Source of the DNA: Hondaea fermentalgiana
Taxonomy: Eukaryota > Sar > Bigyra > Thraustochytrida > Thraustochytriidae
Assembly: GCA_014084085.1 (NCBI GenBank)
Contig: NPFB01000040.1
Span: 308,141 to 344,545, forward strand
Reading direction: 5' to 3'
Length of the DNA stretch: 36,405 nucleotides
Shown: positions 25,743 to 35,800 of the stretch, one piece after another
Layout of the letters: each line of letters begins with the position of its first letter
Position numbering within the stretch: position 1 is the first letter of the stretch
Made by a program: the position numbers and the translations under genes
The notes under the pieces: generated by a model
The model's database searches: none
Told to the model about the DNA's origin: nothing
Seen by the model: only the letters and a program-made list of their open reading frames with translations

Positions 25743-26231
25743 TGATTTCCGAAGAGGCTGCAGTGTCGCACAGAGCTGACGGTTTTGGGCGAACAGGCAG
25801 ACAGCCTTTCGTCCGTCAACTGCAACGTTCCCCTTCTTTCATGGCGTCTCATCAAGATCGATGACGGCGCGGTAGTAAGAAGATCTCGCTCGCTAAAGAG
25901 CAAAAAAGCGCAGCGGCCTCGGAAAAGGACCAGCAGAATAGTAAGAAGATGAAGAATTTGTTTCAGATGTGTTGTGAATGATGGCTCGGAACAAAGCAAA
26001 AGAAGAAGATGCGTAATCGTCGACGCATCGCATCCCATCGCATCCCATCGCATCACATCGCATCACCTACCAGAGGCAAGCAGCCTCGCAAACAGCCAGA
26101 CCGCGTCGCGGGCGCGGCTCGACGTCCGGCGGAGGCTGCGCCGGCACGTCCTTGCGCGTGCTCTTCCTTGCCGCAGCAGGTCTTGCTGCGAGCGGGCAAG
26201 TCGGTTGGTCGGTCGGGCGGCCGGCATCAGC
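25716..26231. promoter_or_regulatory. Intergenic/promoter region upstream of the kinase
   Basis: Holds the 3' UTR of the IQ gene and the promoter and 5' UTR of the kinase in 516 bases. The main visible element is the decamer array at 26026-26065. A GTG-initiated frame from 25974 reads through this array into the kinase, but the leader has no protein character. Confidence 0.5.
26026..26065. repeat. Four tandem decamers CATCGCATC(C/A)
   Basis: Two copies ending in C (26026-26045) are followed by two ending in A (26046-26065). This is the pentamer GCATC seen at 1895 and 2271, here fixed as a 10-bp higher-order unit, about 170 bases before the kinase ATG. Confidence 0.92.
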
Positions 26232-27773
26232 ATGACGGACTTCGACGCAGAGCTGGGAAGAGCCTTCGCGCTCGAGCACGACGGCGGCGGAGCAGGGGCA
26301 GGCGGCGGAGCGGGAGAAGAACTGCGCGGGGGGCTCCCGGAGCGGGTCCAGGACGACGATGACCGGAACCGATTTCGTCGTGCCCGAGGAAGCAGTCGGT
26401 ACAGCGATGAGGAGGAGAGCCCAACGTCGGAATCGTGCCCCTGCTGCTTGCAATGGCTGAGCTGGCTCGGATGCGGCGGCACGAGGCACTTTGACGACGG
26501 CGATGGGTACGAGGGCGCGAAAAACACATATCGGAGGCTTTACGACGACGACGACGACGACGACGATGGCAAATTGTCCATTGTCAAGTTTGGGGATGCC
26601 TTTGAGCTGGGAGACGAAATCGCCAAGGGCAGCACCGCCAAGTGTTTTGCCTGCGTTGAAAAGGCCACAGGCAAGGAATTTGCTGTGAAAATCATCAACA
26701 AGCGCAAAGTCTTGGTCCTGTATAGCGACCTCTTGCCTCAGTTTAGGCGCGAAGTGGATATTTTGCGCCGTCTCGAACATCCGAACATCATCAAGCTTCA
26801 AACCGTCTTTGAATCGCGTGTGCATTTGCATGTGGTTACTGAGCTTGCGCGCGGCGGTGAACTTTTTGACTACCTAGTAAGTCGTCCTAATAGCACCTTG
26901 ACAGAAGCAAAGGTGTCGTTCTTAATGCGCCAGTGCATTAGCGCTGTTGCCTACCTGCACGAGCATAATGTTATTCATCGTGATCTCAAACTAGAGAACA
27001 TTCTCTTGCAGGACAAGGTCGAGCATTACCGTGATATACAACTCAAGATCATCGACTTTGGGCTGTCGAAGACGCTCACGGGTAGAGCTGCAAGTAGAGG
27101 TCCTGGCGATGAAAGTCCAATGTCGTACACGTCGCCACTTAGCACACGAACATTCTTTGGCACAATGGGTTATATTGCGCCAGAAATGATGCATCGTAAA
27201 GCGTACACACGCGCCATTGATGTCTGGGCGCTCGGAGTGGTCACCTTCGTTTTGTTGTGCGGTGTCTTTCCTTTTGACGAGAAAAGAAATAAGCGTCGGA
27301 CGGATTATCGCCTGAGGTACCCGTCATGGGTTAAGGATCTTAGTGGGTCTGCGAAAGACTTACTTGGTCATTTGTTACATAGCAACCCAGCAAAACGATG
27401 TACGGCAGAACAGGCGCTTCGGCATCCCTGGGTGGCCGGCGAAACGGCATCACCGGCATCCGTCATTCATAGCCCGCGTCATTTGCGCGGGCTCAAGACG
27501 CCACCAGATCTTTCTGCAGCACTTCAAGAAGCAAATACCGCACTTGCCGGACAACAATCTCTTACCGGTCGTCACTACAATTCGAGCATGGGAACATTTG
27601 CTCAGAGCGATGGTGAGCAACGCCGAGAGAACAGGGAACATGGCGTAGAAGCACATCACCGCGCAACCTTTCATCCTGACGCGAACGACGACGATGACGA
27701 AGATGATGATGACGATGACGACGACGGGGCTTCATCTTCATCATCTTCGCTTGGTTCGCCAAGCCTCTTGTAG
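26232..27773 (+). CDS. CAMK-group serine/threonine protein kinase
   Basis: Predicted 513-aa kinase. The catalytic domain spans about residues 125-401: glycine loop GDEIAKGSTAKCF (128-139, degenerate, with Thr135-Ala136 in place of the usual Gly-x-Val), Lys153 (FAVKIINK), Glu174 in helix C, HRDLKLEN (249-256), DFG (275-277), APE (316-318), and the subdomain IX block DVWALGVVTFVLLCGVFPF typical of CaMK-like kinases. There is a Ser/Thr-rich insertion between DFG and APE (284-308). The N-terminus carries a cysteine cluster CPCCLQWLSWLGC (69-81), a possible lipidation or membrane-anchoring site, and an eight-Asp run (105-112). The tail ends in another Asp-rich run and poly-Ser. No EF-hands, so it is not a plant-type CDPK. 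ATG at 26232 (A at -3). Confidence 0.92.
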   Translation: MTDFDAELGRAFALEHDGGGAGAGGGAGEELRGGLPERVQDDDDRNRFRRARGSSRYSDEEESPTSESCPCCLQWLSWLGCGGTRHFDDGDGYEGAKNTYRRLYDDDDDDDDGKLSIVKFGDAFELGDEIAKGSTAKCFACVEKATGKEFAVKIINKRKVLVLYSDLLPQFRREVDILRRLEHPNIIKLQTVFESRVHLHVVTELARGGELFDYLVSRPNSTLTEAKVSFLMRQCISAVAYLHEHNVIHRDLKLENILLQDKVEHYRDIQLKIIDFGLSKTLTGRAASRGPGDESPMSYTSPLSTRTFFGTMGYIAPEMMHRKAYTRAIDVWALGVVTFVLLCGVFPFDEKRNKRRTDYRLRYPSWVKDLSGSAKDLLGHLLHSNPAKRCTAEQALRHPWVAGETASPASVIHSPRHLRGLKTPPDLSAALQEANTALAGQQSLTGRHYNSSMGTFAQSDGEQRRENREHGVEAHHRATFHPDANDDDDEDDDDDDDDGASSSSSSLGSPSLL

Positions 27774-28153
27774 AATGCGAGAGCAGATTGAGAAAGCCAT
27801 TTGTTCAATTACTTCAAATGCATTTTTTTGGTCGGCTTATCGTTGTACAACCTATCCTGTGACACTGGTTCACAGAGACTCGTCCCGCAAGAACTACTGA
27901 GCGTTGCGAGGAGCAGTCTACGAAATCCAGTTTCACAAGAAAAACAAAACGGCCAAGGGTATTCCTTTTGTAAACATTGATTGCTGCGCGAAGAGATACG
28001 TCAGCTCCCATGTTGGCATTTCTTGACGTCGAAACCCTTGTTCTTTACAGGCGGATCTTGAGTCAGAACCTATCTTCTTACTTCAGACTTATTAAAGTCT
28101 TGATCATAACCTTGACAATGAATCCCTTTCCTATCCTGACTGATGTGGAAGGT
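27774..28153. other. Intergenic region between convergent genes
   Basis: 380 AT-richer bases holding the 3' ends of the kinase (+) and the first cyclase-like gene (-). No gene or strong repeat seen. Confidence 0.6.
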
Positions 28154-31100
28154 CTACATGATCGCGCACATTCGGGACTGCTGCAATGTCACGACCGGCT
28201 CGTCGTCCTCGTCATCACTCAGATGCGACGGAATAAAGCGCGATGATGGCGGCCGGAAAGACTCCTTGAGATACTCCATTGCCTTTAATCGAAGAGTGAT
28301 TGACGCCATCTGAATGAAGGAGCCAAGAATGAGCTGCGTAGTCTGTCGATGCATGATGACGAGCCGATAGAAGCGAAATCGCGCGGCCCTCTTTTTCTGC
28401 AATTTGTAAAATGCCATGACAGTGTCCATATCGAGAGGCTGCAAGTGGCAATTGTGCGGAGCTTGATCCTGGTCCTTCTCAAAGGACTCGACGACGCTGC
28501 AGTCGAGAGGATTGATGAGGAACGAGCTCTCAGTGGAGATCACTTCCAAGCACCGAAACTGGAATCGAGAGTACGGATCTGGAGCGTGATGTATGAACAG
28601 AATTGCTCGTGCATTGGTGGCCAAGCGATAGCAATCGCAGGTGTCGAGACTACCCTGTTCCTGATTGCACTTTTCGGCAGATTTACAGGGTGGATGCAGA
28701 AGCGGCGCGAGCTGCGCGAAGCTTCGCAGGCAGGTTACAAATGCATTAAAACTGTTTCGGAGATTTCCCATTCGCTTTTCCATCTTTCCAATGAGAAATT
28801 GCGCCTTGGCCAAAGTGTTCTCGGCCTTATCAAACTGTGTATCGAGCCAAGAATCTGCGAGTTTGTAACTGCGGGCTGCCAAGCGTGTTCCGTACAGTGG
28901 GTCCTGGGAAGACACCAAGGTTGATGCCTGATTAAAGTGCGAGCACGCGTCAAGATGTGAATGCGGCCCAGCATGCGCAAAATGCGAGCCAATGATGATT
29001 TGCATATTCTGCTTCGGAATGTCTGCCAAGGTACCCAGCGTCAAATGCTCGGTGTAGGCGTTACCTAGCCTTCGATGTACCTCCATTCGGTAAGACAGGA
29101 GCAAATTCTCGTAGAGATATTGGATACGATTATCCACGTCGTTAATGCTGTACGAGTTCTTGTGCACATGACGCAGGATCTGGAAGTCGGTCTGCAAAGC
29201 CTCCAAGGCATATTGCACGTCTTGCGCGGCGCTGACCGGCATCAATGAGTATAAAACTTCCGCATCAATTCGGGGATCAACCACGCCCATGACGGCAATA
29301 TACTTGAGTGTTGTTTGCACAGCCTCTGCGCGATCGAGACCGACCGTGAGCCGTGAGATATCCGCAACGAACCCTCCATGTTGACGTCTCCATCGAGAAT
29401 CCGACTCATCGTGATTGAGGATATCCCGCACACGCACGCATAGAGGAGCTCGGACAATCGAAAGATGTGCTATCACCTCACCGTCGCGGAGAGAATCCAT
29501 TGTCTCGTCGGGATCCAATGGGAAGAATATTTGCAAATTGCGCTCAAAGCCTCGTGGAAAAATCTCAGATGCCACGAAACGCGTGTCCAAGCACGGCGGG
29601 AGACAGTAAAACGTAGACTGATCCACAATAATGAGCGGCTTCGCGTCTGTGATCGCCCAAAGCGATGTCGCTCGATCCGCGAGTCGAGCGGAAAGCCGTG
29701 GAACTCCGCCGACCACGGAGTAGGCGCATCTCGCGGCGCTTCCGACTACGCCAATCTTACAGAGTCCGGATGCGAGGCCCAACGCTACCTTAAAGCCCTC
29801 CGCTCGAAGCATGTCGCGCACCTTGAGTGCTGCTTCCAAACCCTCATTTTCGGTCCCGTAGGCTCCATTTCCAAAACTGATGGTCATATTGAGACCCTTA
29901 TGGTCGAGCCAGGCTCGCATAAAGTCTCCCAGAAACTCGCCAACGACAGAATCGACGATGGATATTGCAATCGACATTGAGAGTGTATCGACCTTGTCCT
30001 CGAGAGCGCAGCTTCCATCACTCACGATAATGGTCAACACCGTCGCGTGGCAGGATTCAAGCTGCGCAACAAAGCAACCTGCGAGAAGCTCGACAACGAC
30101 CCTTCTGGGCACAAACCGACTCAGCGCGGCGATCCGTGCGTTACCTTGGCGCCCACGAGTCGTTGCATCCGAGAGTCTCCGGTCGCTCAGCGCTCGTCCG
30201 CGGATTGCTTGGGGGGTATCATACTCTGTCGAGTCATGAGTAGACTCTCCCGCCAAAGTGGCATTCATAGCTATTGGCACTGGGGAGCGAAAGGATTCCG
30301 ATTTCCCAAGTCGCATGCTACGGCGCGTATTTGTCACTTCGAGCCCATTGAAACTCGGCACATCGGAGCGATCTCGCTTGTGCGCACTGCCCGTCATGTA
30401 GGGCGCATCGGCCTGCGCTAGCTTCAGATAGTCTCTAGCTTCGACGAGCCTTTCATAAAGCAACTTTGTCGTTGGTTGGGTTACGTCCATCCGAAGCCGC
30501 ACAAAAGTCTTCGAGAGGACAACGCGATCCTTCACGTCCGTGATGGACTCATGGACGAGCGTTTCTGACCCGTGCGCCTGGACGCAGAGATCCAGAGCTA
30601 GGGCAGGAGCTTCTCCAGACAGCAGAACTTCATGACGCATGCGGGAGCCTGCAATGTGCAGCTGAGCTTTCCCAAAAGCGATGCCTAGCTTCGTCCTCAT
30701 GTGGTCCTTGGCGAGCACGTCCCGGTCGATCTCGAAGGTATTAAGTTTGTGCATGAGGTCGAGAGCAAAGAGCAACCCCCGACTTTGGCACTTTGTGCGC
30801 GCTAAATGTGACTTGTTAATGTGCGAGAACAAGGGCTCTACGGGAAAGATCACCTGCACGCTGTCGTCAAGAATTTTGATCGCGTCTCCCTGGAATGTGC
30901 GGATCTGGCCAATAAGAAATTCCCAAAAGCGTGTGACCACCTCGGGACTGAGTCCTGACCTCGGAACCTTAGGAGCGGTCGACTCCTCGCCTTCGAGAAT
31001 GGAGCGGTCCATTGCATGCCGTGCGCGGGTTACGTGGCGTGCGAACTCGGTAAGGCCTTCAACGTAGATGTGGACGACGACAGTCTCGAAAGTGGAAGAG

Positions 31101-31501
31101 TACGGAGCTTTGCATTCGCGAACGCTCTTGGACGAGAGTGTCCACTGGAGAAAATTCGAGGTGAGTTCAATGACTTTTGCCCGTGATTCTCCGAGGTGCA
31201 TTGGAGGAAGGGGCTCCGCGTCTGGATCTTCAAGGGTTCCCACAGCATGGCGATACTGCGCGGCGAACTTTTTCCTTGCATCACTCTGCTGTGCCTTTCG
31301 AAGGAATCGCTGAATGCGAACACTGGCTCCGAGCTCAGACTTGGGGTCGAGGCCTTTGTCTGCTGCCTGGTCTGAAGGCACCGTCCTGAACTCAATGTTC
31401 TCCTCATGGAACTCGATTTTCGATCGCGTCGCTGTGATGTCGCTCACCGCTTCACCGACAAGTTCTTCATCGAGCTGAGAGAGGTGACTGCTGCTGTCCA
31501 T
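28154..31501 (-). CDS. Soluble adenylyl cyclase-like protein, degenerate (probable pseudo-cyclase)
   Basis: Predicted 1115-aa protein, paralog of the gene at 32873-36304. An IQ-like segment (about 60-80) precedes two class III cyclase-like domains. In the first (about 138-350), the metal-binding Asp of the partner is replaced by Tyr146 (VVVHIYVEGLTEF), while Asp213 (KILDDSVQVIF) remains. In the second (about 490-640), the partner's RNEYAVVGSTVNLSARL reads RCAYSVVGGVPRLSARL, so the Asn used in catalysis is gone. The C-terminal half starts with RLTVGLDRAEAVQ and is helical, TPR-like, as in the tail of ADCY10, but no P-loop ATPase motif is seen. It carries CX5CX9CXC followed by FIHH (coded at 28590-28687). 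Ser-rich linker between the cyclase domains. Probably regulatory or a heterodimer partner; cyclase activity is doubtful. Confidence 0.82.
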   Translation of the reverse strand: MDSSSHLSQLDEELVGEAVSDITATRSKIEFHEENIEFRTVPSDQAADKGLDPKSELGASVRIQRFLRKAQQSDARKKFAAQYRHAVGTLEDPDAEPLPPMHLGESRAKVIELTSNFLQWTLSSKSVRECKAPYSSTFETVVVHIYVEGLTEFARHVTRARHAMDRSILEGEESTAPKVPRSGLSPEVVTRFWEFLIGQIRTFQGDAIKILDDSVQVIFPVEPLFSHINKSHLARTKCQSRGLLFALDLMHKLNTFEIDRDVLAKDHMRTKLGIAFGKAQLHIAGSRMRHEVLLSGEAPALALDLCVQAHGSETLVHESITDVKDRVVLSKTFVRLRMDVTQPTTKLLYERLVEARDYLKLAQADAPYMTGSAHKRDRSDVPSFNGLEVTNTRRSMRLGKSESFRSPVPIAMNATLAGESTHDSTEYDTPQAIRGRALSDRRLSDATTRGRQGNARIAALSRFVPRRVVVELLAGCFVAQLESCHATVLTIIVSDGSCALEDKVDTLSMSIAISIVDSVVGEFLGDFMRAWLDHKGLNMTISFGNGAYGTENEGLEAALKVRDMLRAEGFKVALGLASGLCKIGVVGSAARCAYSVVGGVPRLSARLADRATSLWAITDAKPLIIVDQSTFYCLPPCLDTRFVASEIFPRGFERNLQIFFPLDPDETMDSLRDGEVIAHLSIVRAPLCVRVRDILNHDESDSRWRRQHGGFVADISRLTVGLDRAEAVQTTLKYIAVMGVVDPRIDAEVLYSLMPVSAAQDVQYALEALQTDFQILRHVHKNSYSINDVDNRIQYLYENLLLSYRMEVHRRLGNAYTEHLTLGTLADIPKQNMQIIIGSHFAHAGPHSHLDACSHFNQASTLVSSQDPLYGTRLAARSYKLADSWLDTQFDKAENTLAKAQFLIGKMEKRMGNLRNSFNAFVTCLRSFAQLAPLLHPPCKSAEKCNQEQGSLDTCDCYRLATNARAILFIHHAPDPYSRFQFRCLEVISTESSFLINPLDCSVVESFEKDQDQAPHNCHLQPLDMDTVMAFYKLQKKRAARFRFYRLVIMHRQTTQLILGSFIQMASITLRLKAMEYLKESFRPPSSRFIPSHLSDDEDDEPVVTLQQSRMCAIM

Positions 31502-32872
31502 CGTCTTTCCGGAGTTTCTGGCGCGGACCGCCCTCTCCCTCGACCTCTACGTGTCGAGGCTCACAATGGCGTCGTTCTCCTCTTTTCTCTTGTCCTTCTT
31601 GCCTTGGTGTCTGCTGCGCAGACTGGCCTGGCCTTGCCCGGCCACGCGCAAGAGGCGCGACGAGGAACGCAACCGCGTGGTTCTCCTCTTTGCAAGGTCT
31701 GCCTGCCAAGCGCGACCGGCCAGTGCAGCGCGATCGTGGCGCCTCCTAAGTAACGAAGGTAGGTTCTGGATGTGTGCAGCCAGCTCGAGCCAAGCCAGTG
31801 AAGCAAGAGTGTGTGCGCGCGCAAAGGCGTGGTGTGATCGCGGACCTTGAAAGACCGCCGCGCGAGTGTTCATTCACCCTTACACAAAGGAGGAATGACG
31901 GAAAGAAAACAAACGATGGCCAATGTGGGGTACACACACCTCTCCGTGCAAGTGGACTGCGTAAGAACGGATTCGTCTACGCCTTTTCTGTCACCGTGAC
32001 AGTGGATTGGGGTTACTCGCGCCAACTTTTCATGAACTGCTTCGAGCTGCACAAGAGGGTATTTCAGCTAGCAGAGACAAAGCTAGCGACTGGGGCATGG
32101 GCCGCGCGCCGCGCCTCTCAGAGCCGGTGCCCAGGCTGACTGTGAATCTTACGTCAGAAAATGAACATAAGCTGAGCTACTGTCATTGCCCGGGTCACCG
32201 TAACGTAGTACTAATACGTAGCATTGTGGTACAGAACAAAAGTCAACGGATCGTTCACATTGTATGCGAATGCAGCGCTCCACAGTCCGGTGACAAATCT
32301 CTGGTTATCGGTTGCGCTTTACTTTCCCGCACGCTGTGTTTACAACGCCGAGCAATATTGGCCAAGGCCGGACAGCTCACTCAGCTCTGCTCAAATGACT
32401 TTGCCACCTTTTTCTACTTTGTTGTCAGAAGAAAAGTCTTTTTTAAAAAAAAAAGTTCGTCATCGAAAAAATAGAAAAAAACTTTGGAAAAGAAAAAACT
32501 TTCATGACGCCGCACCGGCGGCACTGGTACATCCGTGCTTAAACGGATCTTAGTCGTACCGCAGGTGAGCCAGTCAGACTCACTCGCACTCCATGAGATC
32601 CAAACAAACACTTCGAATCAGCCACTTTCTATCAATCTTTGTCTCAGTTTATAGTGTGGTGGATTACATATCGCACGAAACAAATCCAGGGGCCACACAC
32701 AAAGCTACGAGCTAATCTAGTCCACGTGCAGACCCGGGCCAAGTCTTAGGCCAAGGCCTAGGCCCTTGTGAACATCTTATTCGTTGACTGTAAAAAACAA
32801 GTGTATCTGGAGCCAATCCTGCAAACTTTGCAGGTAGAATGAACGGAGATGACCGGCTGAGAAATGTGATCT
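31502..32872. promoter_or_regulatory. Region between the two cyclase-like genes
   Basis: 1371 bases with the promoter of the downstream cyclase-like gene and the 3' UTR of the upstream one. Frames at 31551-31850 and 32007-32474 have no recognisable content and poor starts. An A-rich segment at about 32430-32502 has repeated AAAAAAACTTT words, and a small inverted repeat TAGGCC-AA-GGCCTA lies near 32749-32762. No gene supported. Confidence 0.5.
32430..32502. repeat. A-tract cluster
   Basis: Several phased A-runs (a T6-A10 block, then A6, A7, A4 and A6) separated by short spacers. Such A-tracts can bend DNA or exclude nucleosomes; no function is shown. Confidence 0.6.
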
Positions 32873-35800
32873 TTACTGAATGTGACACACTTTTGAGCGG
32901 TCCACGAGCGTGCTTCCAGAGCGCGATAGCCCCTCTTGTTCACCTTTGCTTTGCTCACTTGTGAGAGTATCTTGTGTGTGTTGCGTGAATGAGGTGGAGC
33001 GAACTTGGCCTGCAGATTTGACTTCCATCATGGAAGAGACCTTGGCGAGCTGGGCTAGCATGTGAAGAACAAGCTTTGCGACAGCAGCGTCGTGAATGTA
33101 GATCTGGTAAAACGACTGTACAGTAGAGTCGCGGTCGACCATTTGGTATCGCTTGAGTGTCTCTTCCTCTGACATTTCTTCAAGTACGCAGACAGAGGAA
33201 TTTGAGTGTCTTGGCTGCGCGGACGAGAGATTTGCGCATTCGAATGGCGTGAGATGAAAGTTGCTGCCACGCGGAGACTCGACCTTCATTCCACGAAGGT
33301 AGTACGTGCTCGAATGCGCATCCTCTGTATGGTGTACAAAAAGATAGGCTCGCATGCGAGGTCGGAGTAAAAGACAGTTGCAATTGGGCGCAGACTCATG
33401 CAAAAGGCGACAAGTCGCGTTTGACTTGCATCTGGGCTTCAAAAGAGGCTTGAGAGCCCCGTAACAACGAAGTCCAGCGACAAAAGCGCCAAAGCTTTGC
33501 TCATAATTGTTGGACTTGAGCTCGCATCCACCAACAAGGTACATGGACATTGCCTTGGCCTTTTCTGCCTTGGCCTGCTGCTTTCGTTGCCAGCCCTGCA
33601 CGAGCTTGCGACTACGGCGCGCGAGGAGCGCTGCGTACGAGAGGTCATGATGAGCGATCTTGGAAAGCCCCTTGTTGAGGTACTCTGCTGCCTTGAGGTG
33701 ATGCTCCACGCCGGCAAGAGCGTAATGCGAGCCAACAATCACGTGAAGGCTGTCTTTCGCAAAGTCCTTGAGATTGTCATTTCGCACCTGTTTCTCATAG
33801 ATTGTGGCGAGATCTTGGTGTAATCGCGTCCGAAACGATTGCATCAAAGTCTCGTAAAGCGGCTTGACGTGCTGCGTTGCGCTGCGCACCATGTACACCT
33901 GATTACCAGCATCCTGCAGAATCTGCAGGTCATTTTCGAGCACTTGTAGCGAGTATGACAGGTCGGAGCACACCGAAACGCTCTGAATGACAGAGTAGAG
34001 GATGGTGACGTCGATGCGTGGATTCACCACACCCATGACGGCTACGTGCTTTAGCACCTCTTGCACAGACTCTGATCTCTCGAGTCCCACCGTGAGACGA
34101 TGAATGTCGGCAACAAAACCGGAACGCTTCTGCCGCTCGCGAAAACTCACGGCGGATCGTTTGGTAACATGCGTCACCTTGACAATGCGAGTTTCCCTTT
34201 CAAAGCCGAGGTGTTTTGGAACATCCATATCCTTCAGATCTTCGAGCGACTCGCGTCGGTCGAGCGGGGAGAAAACCTGAATAGCTCGCTCAAAGCCCTT
34301 CACCTTGACGTTGGACGTTGCGAACTTGGTGGCACAGTGTGCGGGAAGTCCGAGGAAGGTAGTGTGATCAGTCAAGATGAAAGACTTTGTGTGAAAATAG
34401 TTGGCCGCCTTGGAAGCACGGGCCATGAGTCGCGCTGACAGATTCACTGTGCTTCCCACAACTGCATACTCATTGCGCGTTGCTGCGCCAGTCGGGCCAA
34501 AGTGGCACGCTCCTGATGCAATGCCTATTGCTGCCACAATGCCCTCTCTCGCGTAGGATGCCTTGATTTGCATGGCGGCGTCAAAGGCCGAGGCCTCCGC
34601 GTTTGCGGCTGAAATTCCAAACATTCCGATAATGACGAGACCCTTGTCATCGACAGCCACCTGTCGCAGATCGCCGAGGTGCTGGTAAATAGCAACTTGC
34701 GCTAGCGTCATCGCTACTTGCATAAAGATTGTTTGGTATTCTTCCGTTGCAGTGGGGTCGTAATTGGAAATCTCAATGAAGAGCACCGCACAGTATCCTT
34801 GGCCCAGCTGCGAAGTGTGGCATCCCGCGGCAATTTGGGATAGAGCGCAAATGGGGACAAAGCGTCCAAGCACGTCAAATGATAGCGCCGCGGACCTGTC
34901 CTGCTGTGATTTGGTCTCGATTGCATCCTCAATTTCTTTCAGCCTCATGGAAATGCTCGACCCGGACGCATTGAAGCGCGACGCACCCGCAGATCCAAGC
35001 GAGCTTATTGACGATAAATGCCGAAGGGAAGCTCTTCGTTCCTTCGCGCGGGCCACGGCAAGATGTTGGGCGTGGTTCAGTGCTCGAACACCTTCAAGAA
35101 GCTCCACCGTCGACTCGCCTTCTTCGTCGTCATCCTTGTAAGGATTTTTGTACAGACTCGCATCGAAGTAGTCGCCTGTTTGCGTGAGATACTGGTATAA
35201 ATCTGCCACCTTGGGGTATTTGGGCCCAACCTTGACTCGTACAAAGCTCGCGTCGCGGCGATTCCGAGGCAGCATTTCTTTAGCGATGGCAATGCTTTCG
35301 TGCACAATGGCTTCATCGTGGTTGGCTTTACCACTCAACTCCGCCGCAAGCTCAGACGTCTCGCCAGAAAGTACGAACTCACAGCGTGATGCAACTCCGC
35401 CAAGTACGCGGACGCTCATCTTTCCATACGCAAGACCAATCTTGAGGCTCATGCGCGATGTACCTAGGTCGAGAGAGGCAATCTCGAAAAATTCGAGCGC
35501 GCGGAGCAGCTCTAATGTAAACATGAGACCTCGATTTTGACACGATGATGCCGCTTCCTCAGGATCCGCGACATTCGTGAAGAGTGGTTCGATGGGGAAA
35601 ATGATTTGCACAGCGTCACCGAGGTACTTGAGCACAGACCCCTGGAACTTGTGGGCGTACATGATGACCAGCTCCCAATACTTTCCGAGAACAACGTTAG
35701 TGAGCTCGGAAGAAAGGTTAATATTCAAATCTTGGTCGAGAAAAACGGATGAGCCAGTTGCGTCGACAGCATTCTTTTTGGCAAGATACTGTGCAAGATT

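Noticed and set aside
31551..31850. 99-codon plus frame between the cyclase genes
   Set aside because: Arg/Ala/Ser composition without domain; likely promoter DNA of the minus-strand gene.
32007..32474. 155-codon plus frame
   Set aside because: Starts only at TTG, ends in a poly-Lys/Ser run from the A-tract, no recognisable features.
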